A DNA stretch of 64,000 nt from Undaria pinnatifida (Eukaryota > Sar > Phaeophyceae > Laminariales > Alariaceae): the NCBI GenBank assembly GCA_012845835.1, contig JABAKD010000002.1, positions 6,554,103 through 6,618,102 of the forward strand. The letters are read 5' to 3'. The notes under the pieces are model-generated. The model searched no databases. It was given only the letters and a program-made list of their open reading frames with translations, and had not been told where the DNA came from. Numbering within the stretch: the first letter of the stretch is position 1; each line of letters begins with the position of its first letter. Positions 23,770-37,200 of this stretch are shown piece after piece. Made by a program: the position numbers and the translations under genes.

Positions 23770-26546
23770 TCATTGTTTTTTCGGAGAAAAGGCAGCGCGG
23801 GGCGTGGTTCCAGGAAAGTTCGCTTCAAACAACCAGTAGATAGGCTCATATTCATAGTCAGATTTCTCATCCAACGAACCGCCGTTGTCGACCTTCAGCT
23901 TGATGTTGATGAGGCCAATGTCGCCTGACATTGCGGTTCTCGCCGCGTCATCGAAAGGGATTGTCACAGCGTCCTCTAGCAAATTGCCAGCAAAATGGGT
24001 CCCGATGGCATCCATGACCTTGAGGGTCTCTACACCTCCGACGATGTGGTTTTCCTGGAATAGGGTTTCCTGCGCCCGGACTCTTACCACATTGGGCTCG
24101 GTGAATCCAAGGTACGATCAGGTGTTGTACCTGACCAAGCGAGGGGTGAAAACGAATGGTCGTGCGGTGAAGGAGCTACGGTTGGTTCAAACCTGACATT
24201 GCGGTTCTCGCCGCGTCATCGAAAGGGATTGTCACAGCGTCCTCTAGCAAATTGCCAGCAAAATGGGTCGCGATGGCATCCATGCCCTTGAGGGTCTCTA
24301 CACCTCCGACGATGTGGTTTTCCTGGAATAGGGTTTCCTGCGCCCGGACTCTTACCACATTGGGCTCGGTGAATCCAAGGTTCGATCAGGTGTTGTACCT
24401 GACCAAGCGAGGGGTGAAAACGAATGGTCGTGCGGTGGAGGAGCTACGGTTGGTTCAAATTTGTCATTGCTTGATATTTTGAGGTTTGCGAGTGTATCGC
24501 ACCGAGAGAGACACACACTCAAAGCACGTGTAATGGGTATCAGTGTGGAGAGGGTTATAGCGTTTGCCTTTGTTAGGTAACCTTGAAATTGCCTCTCTTG
24601 ATAGAGCCGGAGGTGGTGTTCTTGGAGGAGACGTTGTGACCGCATCGCAAGGCAATCTTCACGCTGCACTTGTTGTTCTCGAAAGCGTTGTCGAACACGT
24701 CGGCGTCGAAGGCCTCCATCATTGGCAGTTCGTTATTGCCTTTGTCGTGGACCTGGATTCCTGGAGTAAAAGAAAAGCTGGGGGACGTCGAGTGAAAACG
24801 ATGAAATGGGAACGGGAGCATTGTTTGTTGGTACCTCGCACATTCGAAACTCACCGTGCGTATCGATGACAGAATTCCAGCAGTACCCAGTCGGGCCATC
24901 ACCGATCGTTGGCGTCCATTAGAGATTCGAGGTAAATATGTTTCCCGCTTACTCCTGCAGCTCCGACCATCGGTAAAAGCGTTCACGCAAGAACGGTTCG
25001 TGCCGTGATCTTCGACTATTTTTTGTCCGAACTATGTGCTTCACACGTGGACCACCCTCGCAACCAGGGCAGCCCCAGATTTGCTCGTTTTCCCTGGTTT
25101 CAGGTTGTCTCCTCCCGTCGAGAGGCAGCGGTGGACACTTGTACTAGTCCCCCACCTCTGCCGAACATCCACCCACGAAGTGGGCAACATCGCGGTGCGG
25201 ACGAAGTATGCGTGGGTTCCGTCATCTCGTGGTAGGCTGCACAACAAACAAAGCATACTCAGGCTATGCGCAATGAAGTGACGGTCATGCCGACCTATGC
25301 GTTCCGCTGTTCACTTTGACAACAGCGTCGTCAATGCCCCGGTAAAGCAATATAGCGGAGCACACTAGGAGCAGGACGACGACCGACTTTGGTAACATAG
25401 GGTTCAAAATATGAACTGATAGAGTGGGGGGTTCGCGTATGGATGATCAATAGGTCAGCAATGGGTAAGGATCCAATCACTGGCTATAACGAAAAATAAC
25501 TGTCTTGAATCCAACGTCGTCCATGCGATTATGGTAACGTTAGTTTGAAGAGGGCGAACGAAACGGCTGCAGGTTTATGACGATTTGTCGCCGGAACGAC
25601 ATCTGGGTTAAATTGTGAGGTAGCTATCATAACATGTACATGAATGCGACTCAAGCTTTGTAGCGGCCTTAATAATAGTATAATCAGGGTAATTACTGCC
25701 AAAACAAATGTGCCAATCGAAACTTGGTGCGAAATATACACGAGGTTTCCGCCGTGGGCGCGAAGGCTGATGACTGCGCCACTCGTAGCATAACCGCTAG
25801 GCGAGGTACCGTGCACCTGACCATGAACAAAATGAGTGGGGACAAGGTAATGTAATGAACCAGAAGATCCGATGTATTTAATCGCCCAGATATCTACTAC
25901 TGGTGTGAACATAAGTTTACAACTACGGAACTATCCTATTCTCATTCCAAGCAGTCCTTCTGGAAAACATGAATGCAGTTCGGAACACGGTCAGACGAAC
26001 TTTCCGTTGGTAGCACCCGATAAAGAGAAAATGCTAAGGAAATCACCCGCGTATGTGGGAAAATCATACTGCGTGCCGACGAGGATGGGGGCGCTCGGCT
26101 TGGTCTCATACAGCGCAACGACAACACTCATGGTCCTGCCTCCATGCACGGCACCAATACACTGGCACAAGCACAAACAATTCAAGCGGCAATGACCTAC
26201 CTCGAGAATGATACCGTCTTGAGCGAGCACTTCGTCGATGAGCAGCCATATCCATATTGCGCTGTGACTGATGATGCCGCTCTCGGGGTTGATCGCGTAC
26301 ACGGATGTCTTGCCTCCGTGCTCTTCCCATACTCGTGTCAATGTCTCACAGCCGCCACAGGTGTTCCCACCCGCGGACACAACCTGCAGTTGCACAGAGA
26401 CGGATGAATATCAAAACAAATACCGGGAGGCTCTCCTCGCACTCCGTCTTGGGGATGGACTCGTTTGGTTACGCGGTGTCTTGTGGGGCGGCTACCTTGA
26501 AAGCGAGCATGTTCAGGACACCCTCTTTTCCAAGGGCCGTCGTCAT
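23770..26546 (-). pseudogene. Mannuronan C5-epimerase pseudogene, unit 2
   Basis: Unit 2 counterpart of the catalytic-exon-less pseudogene. Exon 1 26546-26201, exon 2 25816-25724, exon 5 about 25384-25315, exon 6 24760-24598, exon 7 24130-23770. It shares the missing exons 3-4, the 346-nt exon 1 and the exon 7 TGA with the unit 1 copy. Private damage: TAA at codon 26 of exon 1 (26471-26469), and a 268-bp tandem duplication that adds a second partial exon 7 starting at 24398 and carrying the same TGA. Its 5' end lies inside a 530-bp sequence triplicated to the right, so extra copies of the start region occur with ATG at 27075 and 27605. Confidence 0.87.
23931..24466. repeat. 268-bp tandem duplication of pseudogene exon 7, unit 2
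   Basis: TTGCGGTTCTCGCCGCGTC starts at 23931 and again at 24199; both copies run to the region beyond the exon 7 acceptor. Units 1 and 3 have one copy. Confidence 0.9.
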
Positions 26547-28035
26547 CTTGGTACTACGTGACGTTCGGAAGATGCCGTGCCTTCTGCGGTGTAGTTGTTG
26601 AGATTTGTGTCGTTAAGCTATTGGCGAGGATTGATCGTTCGATTGTTAAGCTAATGCGGCTTTGATCAATGGCAGTGAAGGGGGGGGGGCGGGTTACGAT
26701 AACTTGAGCAACAACACTACGTTGGCAATCGGCGCCCTGTATCGGAGTGGTACCAAAACAGATCGTGATCAGGAAATGATGGTGGGCTGGCAGCCAGGCA
26801 GGGAAGCAGGCGGGCTAGCGGGAGGGAATAATACACATGGAATATTTCTCGTTGTGTTTCAACTGCCGCACTGAGCAGAACCTGAATGTAACTGTATACA
26901 AGACCACGTTCTGATCGCTGGTCAAGTCGATTCTAAGACATTTCGGAACGAATAGTGACAGTCAACATCGTGGAATCTTGGGGATGGACTCGTTTGGTTA
27001 CACGGTGTCTTGTGGGGCGGCTACCTTGAAAGCGAGCATGTTCAGGACACCCTCTTTTCCAAGGGCCGTCGTCATCTTGGTACTACGTGACTTTCGGAAG
27101 ATGCCGTGCCTTCTGCGGTGTAGTTGCTGAGATTTGTGTCGTTAAGCTATTGGCGAGGATTGATCGTTTGATTGTTAAGCTAATGCGGCTTTGATCAATG
27201 GCAGTGAAGGGGGGGGGGGCGGGTTACGATAACTTGAGCAACAACACTACGTTGGCAATCGGCGCCCTGTATCGGAGTGGTACCAAAACAGATCGTGATC
27301 AGGAAATGATGGTGGGCTGGCAGCCAGGCAGGGAAGCAGGCGGGCTAGCGGGAGGGAATAATACACATGGAATATTTCTCGTTGTGTTTCAACTGCCGCA
27401 CTGAGCAGAACCTGAATGTAACTGTATACAAGACCACGTTCTGATCGCTGGTCATGTCGATTCTAAGACATTTCGGAACGAATAGTGACAGTCAACATCG
27501 TGGAATCTTGGGGATGGACTCGTTTGGTTACACGGTGTCTTGTGGGGCGGCTACCTTGAAAGCGAGCATGTTCAGGACACCCTCTTTTCCAAGGGCCGTC
27601 GTCATCTTGGTACTACGTGACTTTCGGAAGATGCCGTGCCTTCTGCGGTGTAGTTGTTGAGATTTGTGTCGTTAAGCTATTGGCGAGGATTGATCGTTTG
27701 ATTGTTAAGCTAATGCGGCTTTGATCAATGGCAGTGAAGGGGGGGGGGCGGGTTACGATAACTTGAGCAACAACACTACGTTGGCAATCGGCGCCCTGTA
27801 TCGGAGTGGTACCAAAACAGATCGTGATCAGGAAATGATGGTGGGCTGGCAGCCAGGCAGGGAAGCAGGCGGGCTAGCGGGAGGGAATAATACACATGGA
27901 ATATTTCTCGTTGTGTTTCAACTGCCGCACTGAGCAGAACCTGAATGTAACTGTATACAAGACCACGTTCTGATCGCTGGTCAAGTCGATTCTAAGACAT
28001 TTCGAAACGAATAGTGACAGTCAACATCGTGGAAT
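26448..28035. repeat. 530-bp tandem triplication, unit 2
   Basis: Three near-identical blocks (26448-26976, 26977-27506, 27507-28035). Each runs from within pseudogene exon 1, through its ATG, to a GTGGAAT junction. Units 1 and 3 have one copy. A poly-G run of 9-11 occurs in each block and varies in length. Confidence 0.93.
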
Positions 28036-28300
28036 GCCTCCGGTCATATCGGCGCGGTTCTTCAGGTTCTTTCGAAACAACATTCAATTCGTCCCTGGGG
28101 CATTGTTCGCGTTTCGAAGAAAGCGAGGACTACAATTTGATGATAGCGGCATCCACTGTATAAAAAATTGACCAAACAATTAAATCATGGTTTTAGATTT
28201 CATTTATTGCTTGTTTTCGTGGAAATTTTTATGTTAATGGTATGGTAGGGTTTAAGGGGGTGCGCAAGTGTGAACATTATTGGTTATACAATGCCGGTCG

Positions 28301-28385
28301 CTCCGTCCGGTGGTCTAGTGGTTGCCCTCGAATAGTACTATTATTAATAGCGTTGGTCGTTGAGTTCGATTCCCACCGTGGTGAG
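28301..28385 (+). other. tRNA-like sequence, unit 2
   Basis: Best preserved copy: TGGTCTAGTGGTTG and GAGTTCGATTCCCACC. Acceptor pairing still fails. Confidence 0.35.
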
Positions 28386-29048
28386 ATTTTTTACTTTATT
28401 TGAAAAATAAAGCAAAAATGATAACTGGTGAGAGCGCTTACCAGCAGCGTGGGTAGGTACAATTCGACGTGAGTCGACGAGGGAAGAAAAATGCCGAAAA
28501 TTTCTCGCGATGAAAATGAAGGCACACGCCGTTGTGGAGACGGGGGAGAAGGGCCCGCTATGTGACCCCGGATCTGAGCTGCTCTTGTGAGAAGCACGAG
28601 GGTAGTGCGAGGGAAATAAATGGAATGCAAAAAAATCGAATATAAAGGCAACATTTTATTCACGCGGAACCCCGCCCGGCTGAAACATCCTCAATCCTAC
28701 GATAAAACGCCCAAGTGCGATGTTCATTCAGCCCAATTCAATGAATTACTTAATTTTCTCATTCTTCGAGGGATCAGGCATTATTTAGGGGTTGGAGTTT
28801 AGTTCATTGATACTATTCAAGACCTTGATTTATAATTGTATAGAGGGAGAGATGATGTACACTTGAAATTCTCTTCTTCTATTTCTCATACTACTACTTG
28901 ATGTAGGAGCAGTAGTACTGGTCGATTTCAATCAATTTTTCCAGCATATAATAGTTGACGCAGCTCGCGATGCATGTCATGAGTTCGCACCAAATGAGAC
29001 CACGTTAGGCAAACACGCGTAGTACATGGTCCACACGAGTATATCAAT

Positions 29049-29339
29049 TCATGCACATTTCATTGATGCCGGGACGGTTCTATTATACGTCACAGCGCTT
29101 CCTTGTCCTAATACCGACGCATGATCTCGAACCACTTTCATACAACTTTCGAGACCACCCAACAAAGGCGGACCGCCTTTCCTTGGAGCTGGCGTAGCAT
29201 GGTCCAGGGTCTGAGTTGTGGTTTTAGGACGTTCGATCTGGTCAGCCGAGAGATCCTCCGGAATAGCATCGATGTGTACCGGTCCGTGTAGCAAGGGTCC
29301 AACCAATCTTCCCTTAGAGTCTTCACGCAGAGTCCGCAT
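29049..29339 (-). other. Anonymous conserved reading frame, unit 2
   Basis: 96-codon counterpart of the unit 1 frame, with substitutions throughout (e.g. KEKL to KGRL). No function assigned. Confidence 0.22.
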
Positions 29340-30529
29340 ATATTAGTTTGTTCCAATTAGTCTAGAGGTATAGGAAAGTTGCCCGTCTACGGTTGATGAC
29401 GTCACTGCTGAATAGTATATTTTGCTAGTACTCTTTTTTTCGTTGGAATATGAAATATAGGGTTCACGCGAACAGGACCGGAAGCAATTGTTCCATAATG
29501 AAATGTTTTGTGACTTAAATGTTTGCAAACGGTGCCGGAAGTCCTGAACTGAGGAACGACCCGAACATGTTTTTGGTTTTCTTCAAGGGTTGGTTACATA
29601 CCTACAGGAGGAGGCCATACGATTGTTCATTCGGTGGCACATGCATTGTTTCTCCATCTCGAAGTTAGGGTTCAGTACTGAGCTTCTCGAGTGAAAAGCC
29701 TCACCACGTTTCGGGGCATGTGGTTTGGGTTAGTCAGAGTTGCTCACGGGAAAATCCTCACAAAGATTGGGTGCACGCCTCTCGTAGCACGAGTCATAAG
29801 AGGTATTCAAAAATATGGGTGGTACCGTGAAGCTCCACGTACAAGCTATTCCTTCCGCGTCACTTGCGTAGCGATTCCGCCGTTGCGTCCATCACGGAAT
29901 GCGCCCAGGCCTCCCAATCGCATGTCGCCAGGTCTGGGGCCGGTACGCCTCTCAGATACACTCTAACACCAGTACATTACAGCATGCGAAAGAGCATTGC
30001 ACTCCTCGTAACGGTTTGCGGAATCAGAGTGCACGTGGGAGGGCCTTGGTGGTAGGATGGGGGGGTGTAAAAGTTGCAATCGGGTGCCTAACCGTCACTT
30101 GGATAAAAAAATCCATGGATAATAGGCAAAACATACTAGTATCCTATTCCAATATTTAGCCGTTTTTTTGTATGTTATAGACTAGGCCTCGATCGGAACT
30201 TTTTGAGTCCTACAAGAATTTTGACCGGCAACGGGTATTGATTGAACCACCCAACGATCTATGGTTCGGGCAGTATACTCATTTTCATCTAATAACGTCA
30301 ACTAAAGCTATCACTGAAACGGGTGGCTATAGATAGACTTTTTCTGGACGGTACCGTTGGGGCGATAAGAAATTGGGGTATTGAAAACTGAGAAGCTAAA
30401 TCTACTGTCTCTGACAGTAAGTATCGATAGACTTTGTGACCATTACGTTGTTTCATGCAGTAGATGTTGACAAATATTGTCACTACTCTATTGTTTGGGA
30501 CCGTAGGTATCGGGGGACTTATCACTATT

Positions 30530-30815
30530 ACCACGCCAGATGTGCACTATTTTTGTTTCAGAGGTGTTTTTCAATTTGAGAGCTCAAGACCTCCCAATAA
30601 CTGATTTGGAGAAAAACCAAAACTGCTGCTGGATGAAAAATCCCATGGTCTAGGTACATAACGAAAAAATCGTTCAAACAAAATGGCCTAATTCCCACGA
30701 TTTTGTCTCAAGGAGCCCCGTCGTTCAGAAACCATTTCGGACGAAATTGCTACTACCTCTATCGTAGCGCGCGTCGACAGTGGCTACTTGTATCGATAAA
30801 CCCTTTAATAACTTC
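30530..30815. repeat. Dispersed repeat R285, unit 2 upstream copy
   Basis: Counterpart of 9789-10075; its left edge is altered (ACCACGCCAGATGTGCAC) by a small deletion relative to units 1 and 3. Confidence 0.7.
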
Positions 30816-32669
30816 ATTGAATCAGATGATAGGTATCGATAGATATTTACGTAACACATTACGTATCGATAGACCTTGTTACCACTCCAAATGTTCGGAT
30901 GATAGGTATCGATAGACCTTTTTTACCTATCCAGCTAGGGTCATCTCCAACCTATTGCTAAAACTACTTCCCATGTCGAAATCGAAATGGTCAGAATTTC
31001 TGTCATTGGCTTCGTAGTATGGTTAAACTGTTTTCGAATATGGGTGGCGATTTTCCGCTATTCGACATAAAATCGGAAATCGTGAATAAAATGGTTCAAA
31101 ATGAACGAACAAGTGGTTGAGAAAATCGCAAACGTTCGAAGAATAATGAAAACTATCGACGGCAGAAAACACGCCAACGAATCAAACATTTCGTTCCTAC
31201 CCGGCAATTCTCCAGATCAAACGACTGAGTAAGGCGATCTACCTTGTGCACGATCCAAGCTTAACCTATGGCGCAAATTCCCACACGCGGTCCCTGAATG
31301 CGCCGCCCGCCAAGCGATATTTGCAAGAAAGTGTATGCGAACGAAAGGAATCACTACAACAGTGATATACGTATCATACCATGGTTTGGTCGACACCGCT
31401 GCGTACGGTATTCTGCAACGTATGTGTTGTTCTCGAGATGGCCAACCGGATGCAACTGGATGTCATGCGCCAAAACCACGTAAAGCCAAACAAACTATGG
31501 TGGGATAAATCCACGAAGATCTTGTTTTCGAAAACACAACCTTCTCACTGTTGTCGGCGAGTTGACGTAAATTCCCAGCTGGTATCGGTCGGATTGTCCT
31601 ACACGCCGTGTTCTTTTTCCTCTAAAATATTTCGTTGGCTGCCGCCCAGGATTGGTAGCCGAATTTACCTGACTATGTTCCCCACCCACTCTTCCCTCTC
31701 AGTTCATTTTACCCTGCATCCTTGACCAGCGCCCCGATCGAGTCACTCCACCGCCTGCCCTGCTATACAGCTGCTGTACTCGTGCTGCAACAACTGTGCG
31801 TGATTCTGCGTCTGGTATTTCCGTCTGTCGCGAGCTCCGTGTTCTGATGTGAGTGACGTTGGAGTTCTGCTGGTAAGATACGGTTTTCATTACACGGCGC
31901 CGTGCGGGATCCCAGTTTCTGTACCAATGCTATATATGTTGTCCTCGCGTTCACAGCACCAAGCCGATGTGCTGTTGTTGTCAACCCCACTATCCGAACA
32001 TTCCCAAGATAGCACGACGTGCACATAACCCTATGGTTGGCGAAGACAAGCTACCCTGTTGCCGTCATGTAAAGCCAAACTACCTGTTCCCGGCATGTAG
32101 TCCACGTAGTTTATGTGACGTCAGGAATGTGTTACATGCGGCCTCGTTTTGTCTCAGCAGCGACGGATGGACTAGAAACGCGTTTTGTACGATTCATCGG
32201 GGACCAACCGCTACATGTTGGCCGCACGAGATACCCGAATAGGGCCTGGGTCGCGTTTAACGTTGGAGCAGGGTCGAAGTAAGGCTGTTGATGAAGGCGG
32301 CCGAAGTAACAATTGCGGCAGCGGTACATGTATACGAAACGGTGCCGAACTCAGAATCGATCTTTACGCTAAAAAAGAGATACCATATCTGGTACGAGTG
32401 GTGTAATTTTACGCTAAAAAAGAGATACCATATATATCTGGTACGAGTGGTGTGATTCCGTCCATAGGTGATGACATGCCACGACAGGCTGATTCAAGTC
32501 AACCGAAGGAAATTATTCCCCAGCGAATTTACATGCCAATTTTCTTATTCAAACCGTGAAATGTTGCACACATCTTCTATGTGCAGTTGCGAAGACATAA
32601 CCTGTCGGGGTTTTAGCTTATTTTCTTTTTCGGCTGATTTTAACGGTACTTAAGAGTTTTTGGGAAATA

Positions 32670-32728
32670 CATCAACAACAACATCATCAACAGCGACAAC
32701 AACAGCAGCAGCAGCAACAACAACAACG
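32670..32728. repeat. CAN trinucleotide microsatellite, unit 2
   Basis: About 59 bp of CAA/CAG/CAT triplets at the same place in the unit. Confidence 0.88.
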
Positions 32729-33239
32729 GAGGTCAGGCCTCGGGATGGGCATATATATAGAAGACGTGAGAAAAATGTCAGAACCTATCTCTCACAAACA
32801 GCGAGGACATATATATATTTCGACTTTGGTGCGTAAACAGGGTAAGATGCTTTTCAATATGGCTTGGCTTTAGTGTAGAATCCATCTTTTGTCGTTGTAT
32901 TTTTAGCTTATTATTGAATAAACACAGGACAGACATTCATTTTGTTGATCGGAAAATCTACAGGCATGCCTTGGAGTACATCCAATCGGATCGCGCAAAA
33001 AATGCTGCGCATTCGGTTTCTCGCCTCGGTAAACAAAGTCTGAATATTATTGAAACATTTGAAGGCCTGTCATTGGTCGATACGAGTTTCGCCCCTAAAG
33101 ACAGCCCGAGGCCGTTATGAACATTAAAGGCCATGTCATCCTCTCCCACTGGTCATGGGGGTCTTTAACTGGATATTGCGAGCGGCATTCGTGGAGGACA
33201 GAGTGTCCGATTTTTTACTTGAACAAACCTGTGATAGCA

Positions 33240-34000
33240 ACACCCTATGGGGCGGGAGGGGAGTGGTGTACCCACGTATTGCTTGCCTTAGTCATTTGAC
33301 CATTGACCGCGCATCCCTTTCGGCACGGAGCACCGCTCCTACTCCAAATAGAGATACCTCCAACACTCATTACGCTTCTTCCATGTACTACATAGAAACT
33401 GTTTGCTTATCCTTTTCCCGTCCTGTTTCGCCACCGTATATATCCTAGGATAGCGATCGTTTTCTCGCTGCTTTCTAGTCTACCAAACTCTTCCATGTCA
33501 CATATGTGTCTGATTTTCCATCTCCTCTAACGCATCCCGCACCTCCTTGTACATTTCACAGTATCCTAGTATGTGGGTCCTATGCTCTGTTGTTGTGCCA
33601 CACGGGCACATATTCGTAGCCGCGCCCTCGTCCTCCCGACTACTGGTTTACTGGTACTCTCTTTCTTCTTTCTGGTGGGTCCAGATCCCCTACACGAAAT
33701 CGCAGTTTCAGCTTTTTCGCGTAGTCCATTGGGCCGTGCAGATACGTGATAATTCCAATATCTTCCCCCAAACCCCGGCATATCTCTAAGTGTTTCTCCT
33801 CTTTCACCGTATTCTTAACTACCCTATGGGGGGGGTTATTGACGAGATCCACATCTATTTTAGAAAAATACGGATTGCGCGAAGAGAACCCGCAGCAGTG
33901 TTCAATGTGTATGTTCCCTGTTGCTGACGGCCCCTTTGGCAAATTCGACCCAGTCGCGTAGGGGTCAAGATATATTTTCTGCGACATGTATCCGACATAG
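33240..34000 (-). pseudogene. Non-LTR retrotransposon 3' end (dead), unit 2
   Basis: Unit 2 counterpart, slightly better preserved: a long minus-strand frame (34149-33640) passes through EEKHLEICRGLGEDIGIITY and YLHGPMDYAKKLKLRFRVGD. In the next frame comes MCPCGTTTEHRTHILGYC and CEMYKEVRDALEEMENQ, then a stop. It sits immediately upstream of the epimerase, antisense to it. Confidence 0.62.
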
Positions 34001-34271
34001 AGTACTGTGTATTCTGGTGCCGCGGTGGTCGGTCCAAACGTGTGACATACATCCCCAGCTGCATCAATCACTCCCGTGCACATAACACGTACATATGCTG
34101 GCATAACCGTGCTACAAAGCCCTGTGACGGGTTTGTACGTCCTTGACATTCACGGGCTTCCTCCGTGCACTTCCTTTCAACACCCAGATCTCAACGACCA
34201 GCGAACGAAGCTAAGTCCCAGCTCAACACCGCAGCAGGCACCACCTCTTCCTAACAACACATCGCACCAAC

Positions 34272-37200
34272 ATGACGACGGGCCTTGGAAAAGCGGTGGT
34301 CCTGGGCATGCTCGCTTTCAAGATGGCCGCATCACAAGACACGGAGTCACCAAACGAGTCTATCCCTAAGCCGGAGTGCGATGCAAGCATCCCGGTTTCG
34401 ATTCGGTACTCGTCGGCCACTGCGCGGTTATACGTTGTGTCGGCGGACGGTAACGCCCGTGGAGGCTGTGTGACATTGGCACAAATATGGGAAGAACGAA
34501 GAGGCAAGGCACCCTTGTATGCCGTCGACGCCCAGAGCGGGAATATAACGAACAGCGCGACAGGGACGTGGTTGCTCACCGAAGAAATGTTCGTGCAGGA
34601 CGGAATTACTCTCCAGGTGAGCAGCTGTTTTCCGTTTTCCTGTCTGACGCGTGCTACGATAGAGGTGCACCATTTTTTTTCAGCATCATCCTCAATTTGG
34701 GAGAATAAGACCCTCTTCCGAAAATACAAATATTTGGAGAAAAACAAAACTGATGAAGAAATCCCATGGCCTAGGTGCACAACGAGAAAAAATCAAGCAA
34801 AAAGCAAAATGAACCTACTTCCGACAAAATTGTAAATTGGGGTTAAGGAGCCCCGTCATTCGGAAATCGTTTCAGACGTAAAAGTGCTACCTCAGTCGTA
34901 GAACGTGGCGTCTTACAGTGTGTTTATCTTTTGGAGATCAAGGACTGTGAGTACGTTTTCGTGTACGGCTGAGGCCAACGACAAACGCCGTCATCCTGGC
35001 TAGCAAGAGGTAAGGTTTACCCACACGTAGGCTGTGTCTTCCCACCGTTTCAATATTCTCAAATGCCGACGATGATGATATTGGCGTCTTGTGTGTGTTT
35101 CAGTTTGTCAACGTAGCATCACACGGACCGGTCTAATTTAAAATTTTGTCGTCCCCGCTTGTTTCGTTCATGTTCAGGTGCACGGGACCTCGGCCGGTGG
35201 CGATGCTGACGAACTACGTCTCCTCAGTACGAGCGACACCTTTATCAACCTGCGCGCTCACGGCGGAAGCCTTGATTTCTTGAGCACCAAGGTACGCCGT
35301 ACGCTCTGAATCATGCGTCGGCTCGGCCAACGTCACACTTCGTTCGACACTCGTCTTTGTAGACTCTGACAGCGTTTCTGCTATGTACGCGTAGTTGTGT
35401 GGCCGCGATGCGTTATTGCCCCAACAGGCTTGATTATCGGGAAACCCAGTGCAGCGTGCCGCGCGTTACTTATTCTAGGTGCTACCTTTGCGAAACGCCA
35501 ACTTATATTCTATATTTTCGTCGTGATGGCGCATAGATGCCGTTATGTAGTTTACGTACCGGGAAACGACGACGGAGGCCGTATCGTTGACTATTGTTAG
35601 AGTCCACCAAAGTTCCAATTACCACATCGACGCCGTTCGATGTCGATTTCGTTTGCTCTGATCTCTGTCGTGGCCGCAGGTGTCCATAACGACTATCTGC
35701 TATCGTGTTGTAGGTTTTTCGCTTCCGCCCCCCTCTCTCTGCTCGCTTTGAACGCCAGGCCAGCTGTCGGACTGCTGCCCATGTGCGTCGCTCTGTGTAA
35801 TATTGCCGTGCTCTCGTCCTCACCGTCCCCCCGTCATGTCAGGTGTTCTCGTGGGACACCTCCACCAATGCCCCCGACGATGATCAAGAAGACGGTCGGT
35901 CGTACGTCAGCGCCGTCTCGGAAGTCATCACTGACAACAACCAGACGTGCCGAGGCAGGGCCAAGAAGAACATGGGAGAGGCGCGGATGGACATCGAGGA
36001 CAGCGAAATGGGCTACCTTGGGTACCAAGGAAGCGAGGCCTACGGTCTAACGTGGAAGGTGAGATATGCATCAACCGCCTTGATATGAACAAGCTCAGCA
36101 TCGTATCCGTAGAAAACTCTGACCGATATGATGTTGTAACACAGTTACTACCTCATATATCTCGGAATCCGACTTGTCGACCACGGCCACCTACAGTATG
36201 AGATAATAGACGTTACGCTGATATTATGGTCATCATAGCCTTTGCCGGAATTCCATCCAAGGTATAGTCGTATTTCCCAACCGCCACCCTCAAGCCTTTC
36301 ACAGGTTTTGAAAATGTCGATGATCAGTATCATCAAGCAATGCACGGAGCTGGTCTCGACAGTTAGCCCTACTGAACGCACGTGATTACCATTTTGACGG
36401 ATTGGATCGCAACAGAGCTGATAAAGTAATCTGCTATTATACTACCGCATATGAATGAGCTAATTGAAAAAATATCTCCTTGTCCCACCCGCGGTCGATC
36501 TTCACTTGGACACATCGATCTTCTGACCAGGTCCGTGGGTTCTGCATCAACAAGAGTAACCGCGATGTGTTCGACCATGTCAACGTCTACGGTAACATCT
36601 ACGATTCCGACATCCACCACAACAACTTCGGGGTCTACACGTACGGCCACCAGCAGGGGGACTGGAGGAGGAACAAGATGCACAACAACAAGGGGTACGG
36701 ATTTGACCCCCACGATGACAGCGACTTCCTCACCATCCACGACAACGAGGTCTACGACAACGGGTACCACGGCATCATCGCCTCCAAGCGCTGCAACGGA
36801 GTGTCCATCCAGGTACGACGCGTTCGGTGTTGCTTAGTTGGTATGTGTAGCAGAACGCAAAAGAAAATATCAAGATATTATCTTACCGAACGTGTTGGTT
36901 TTAGCCAGTGCTACGACAACCACGCAGTAGAGGCCCACTAACACGCCAAGAATCTCCCTGCCGCGCAAGGCCCTAAGCGTTTTCACCAGTACGCGCGGGG
37001 TTAACATACATGGTTCATCACAAATACTTGGGCTAGAATGCCGACTGACCAATCAAGGTTATTTTCGTTGTCGACATGCAGGGAAATGAGGTGTACGGCG
37101 GTGCTTCGACGTCTGCTGGCATATTCCTTCACCGGAGCAGCGACGACGCCGTTGTCAAGGGTGAGCAGCCAGGCGGACAGGGTAGCATGCCCCTTACTAT

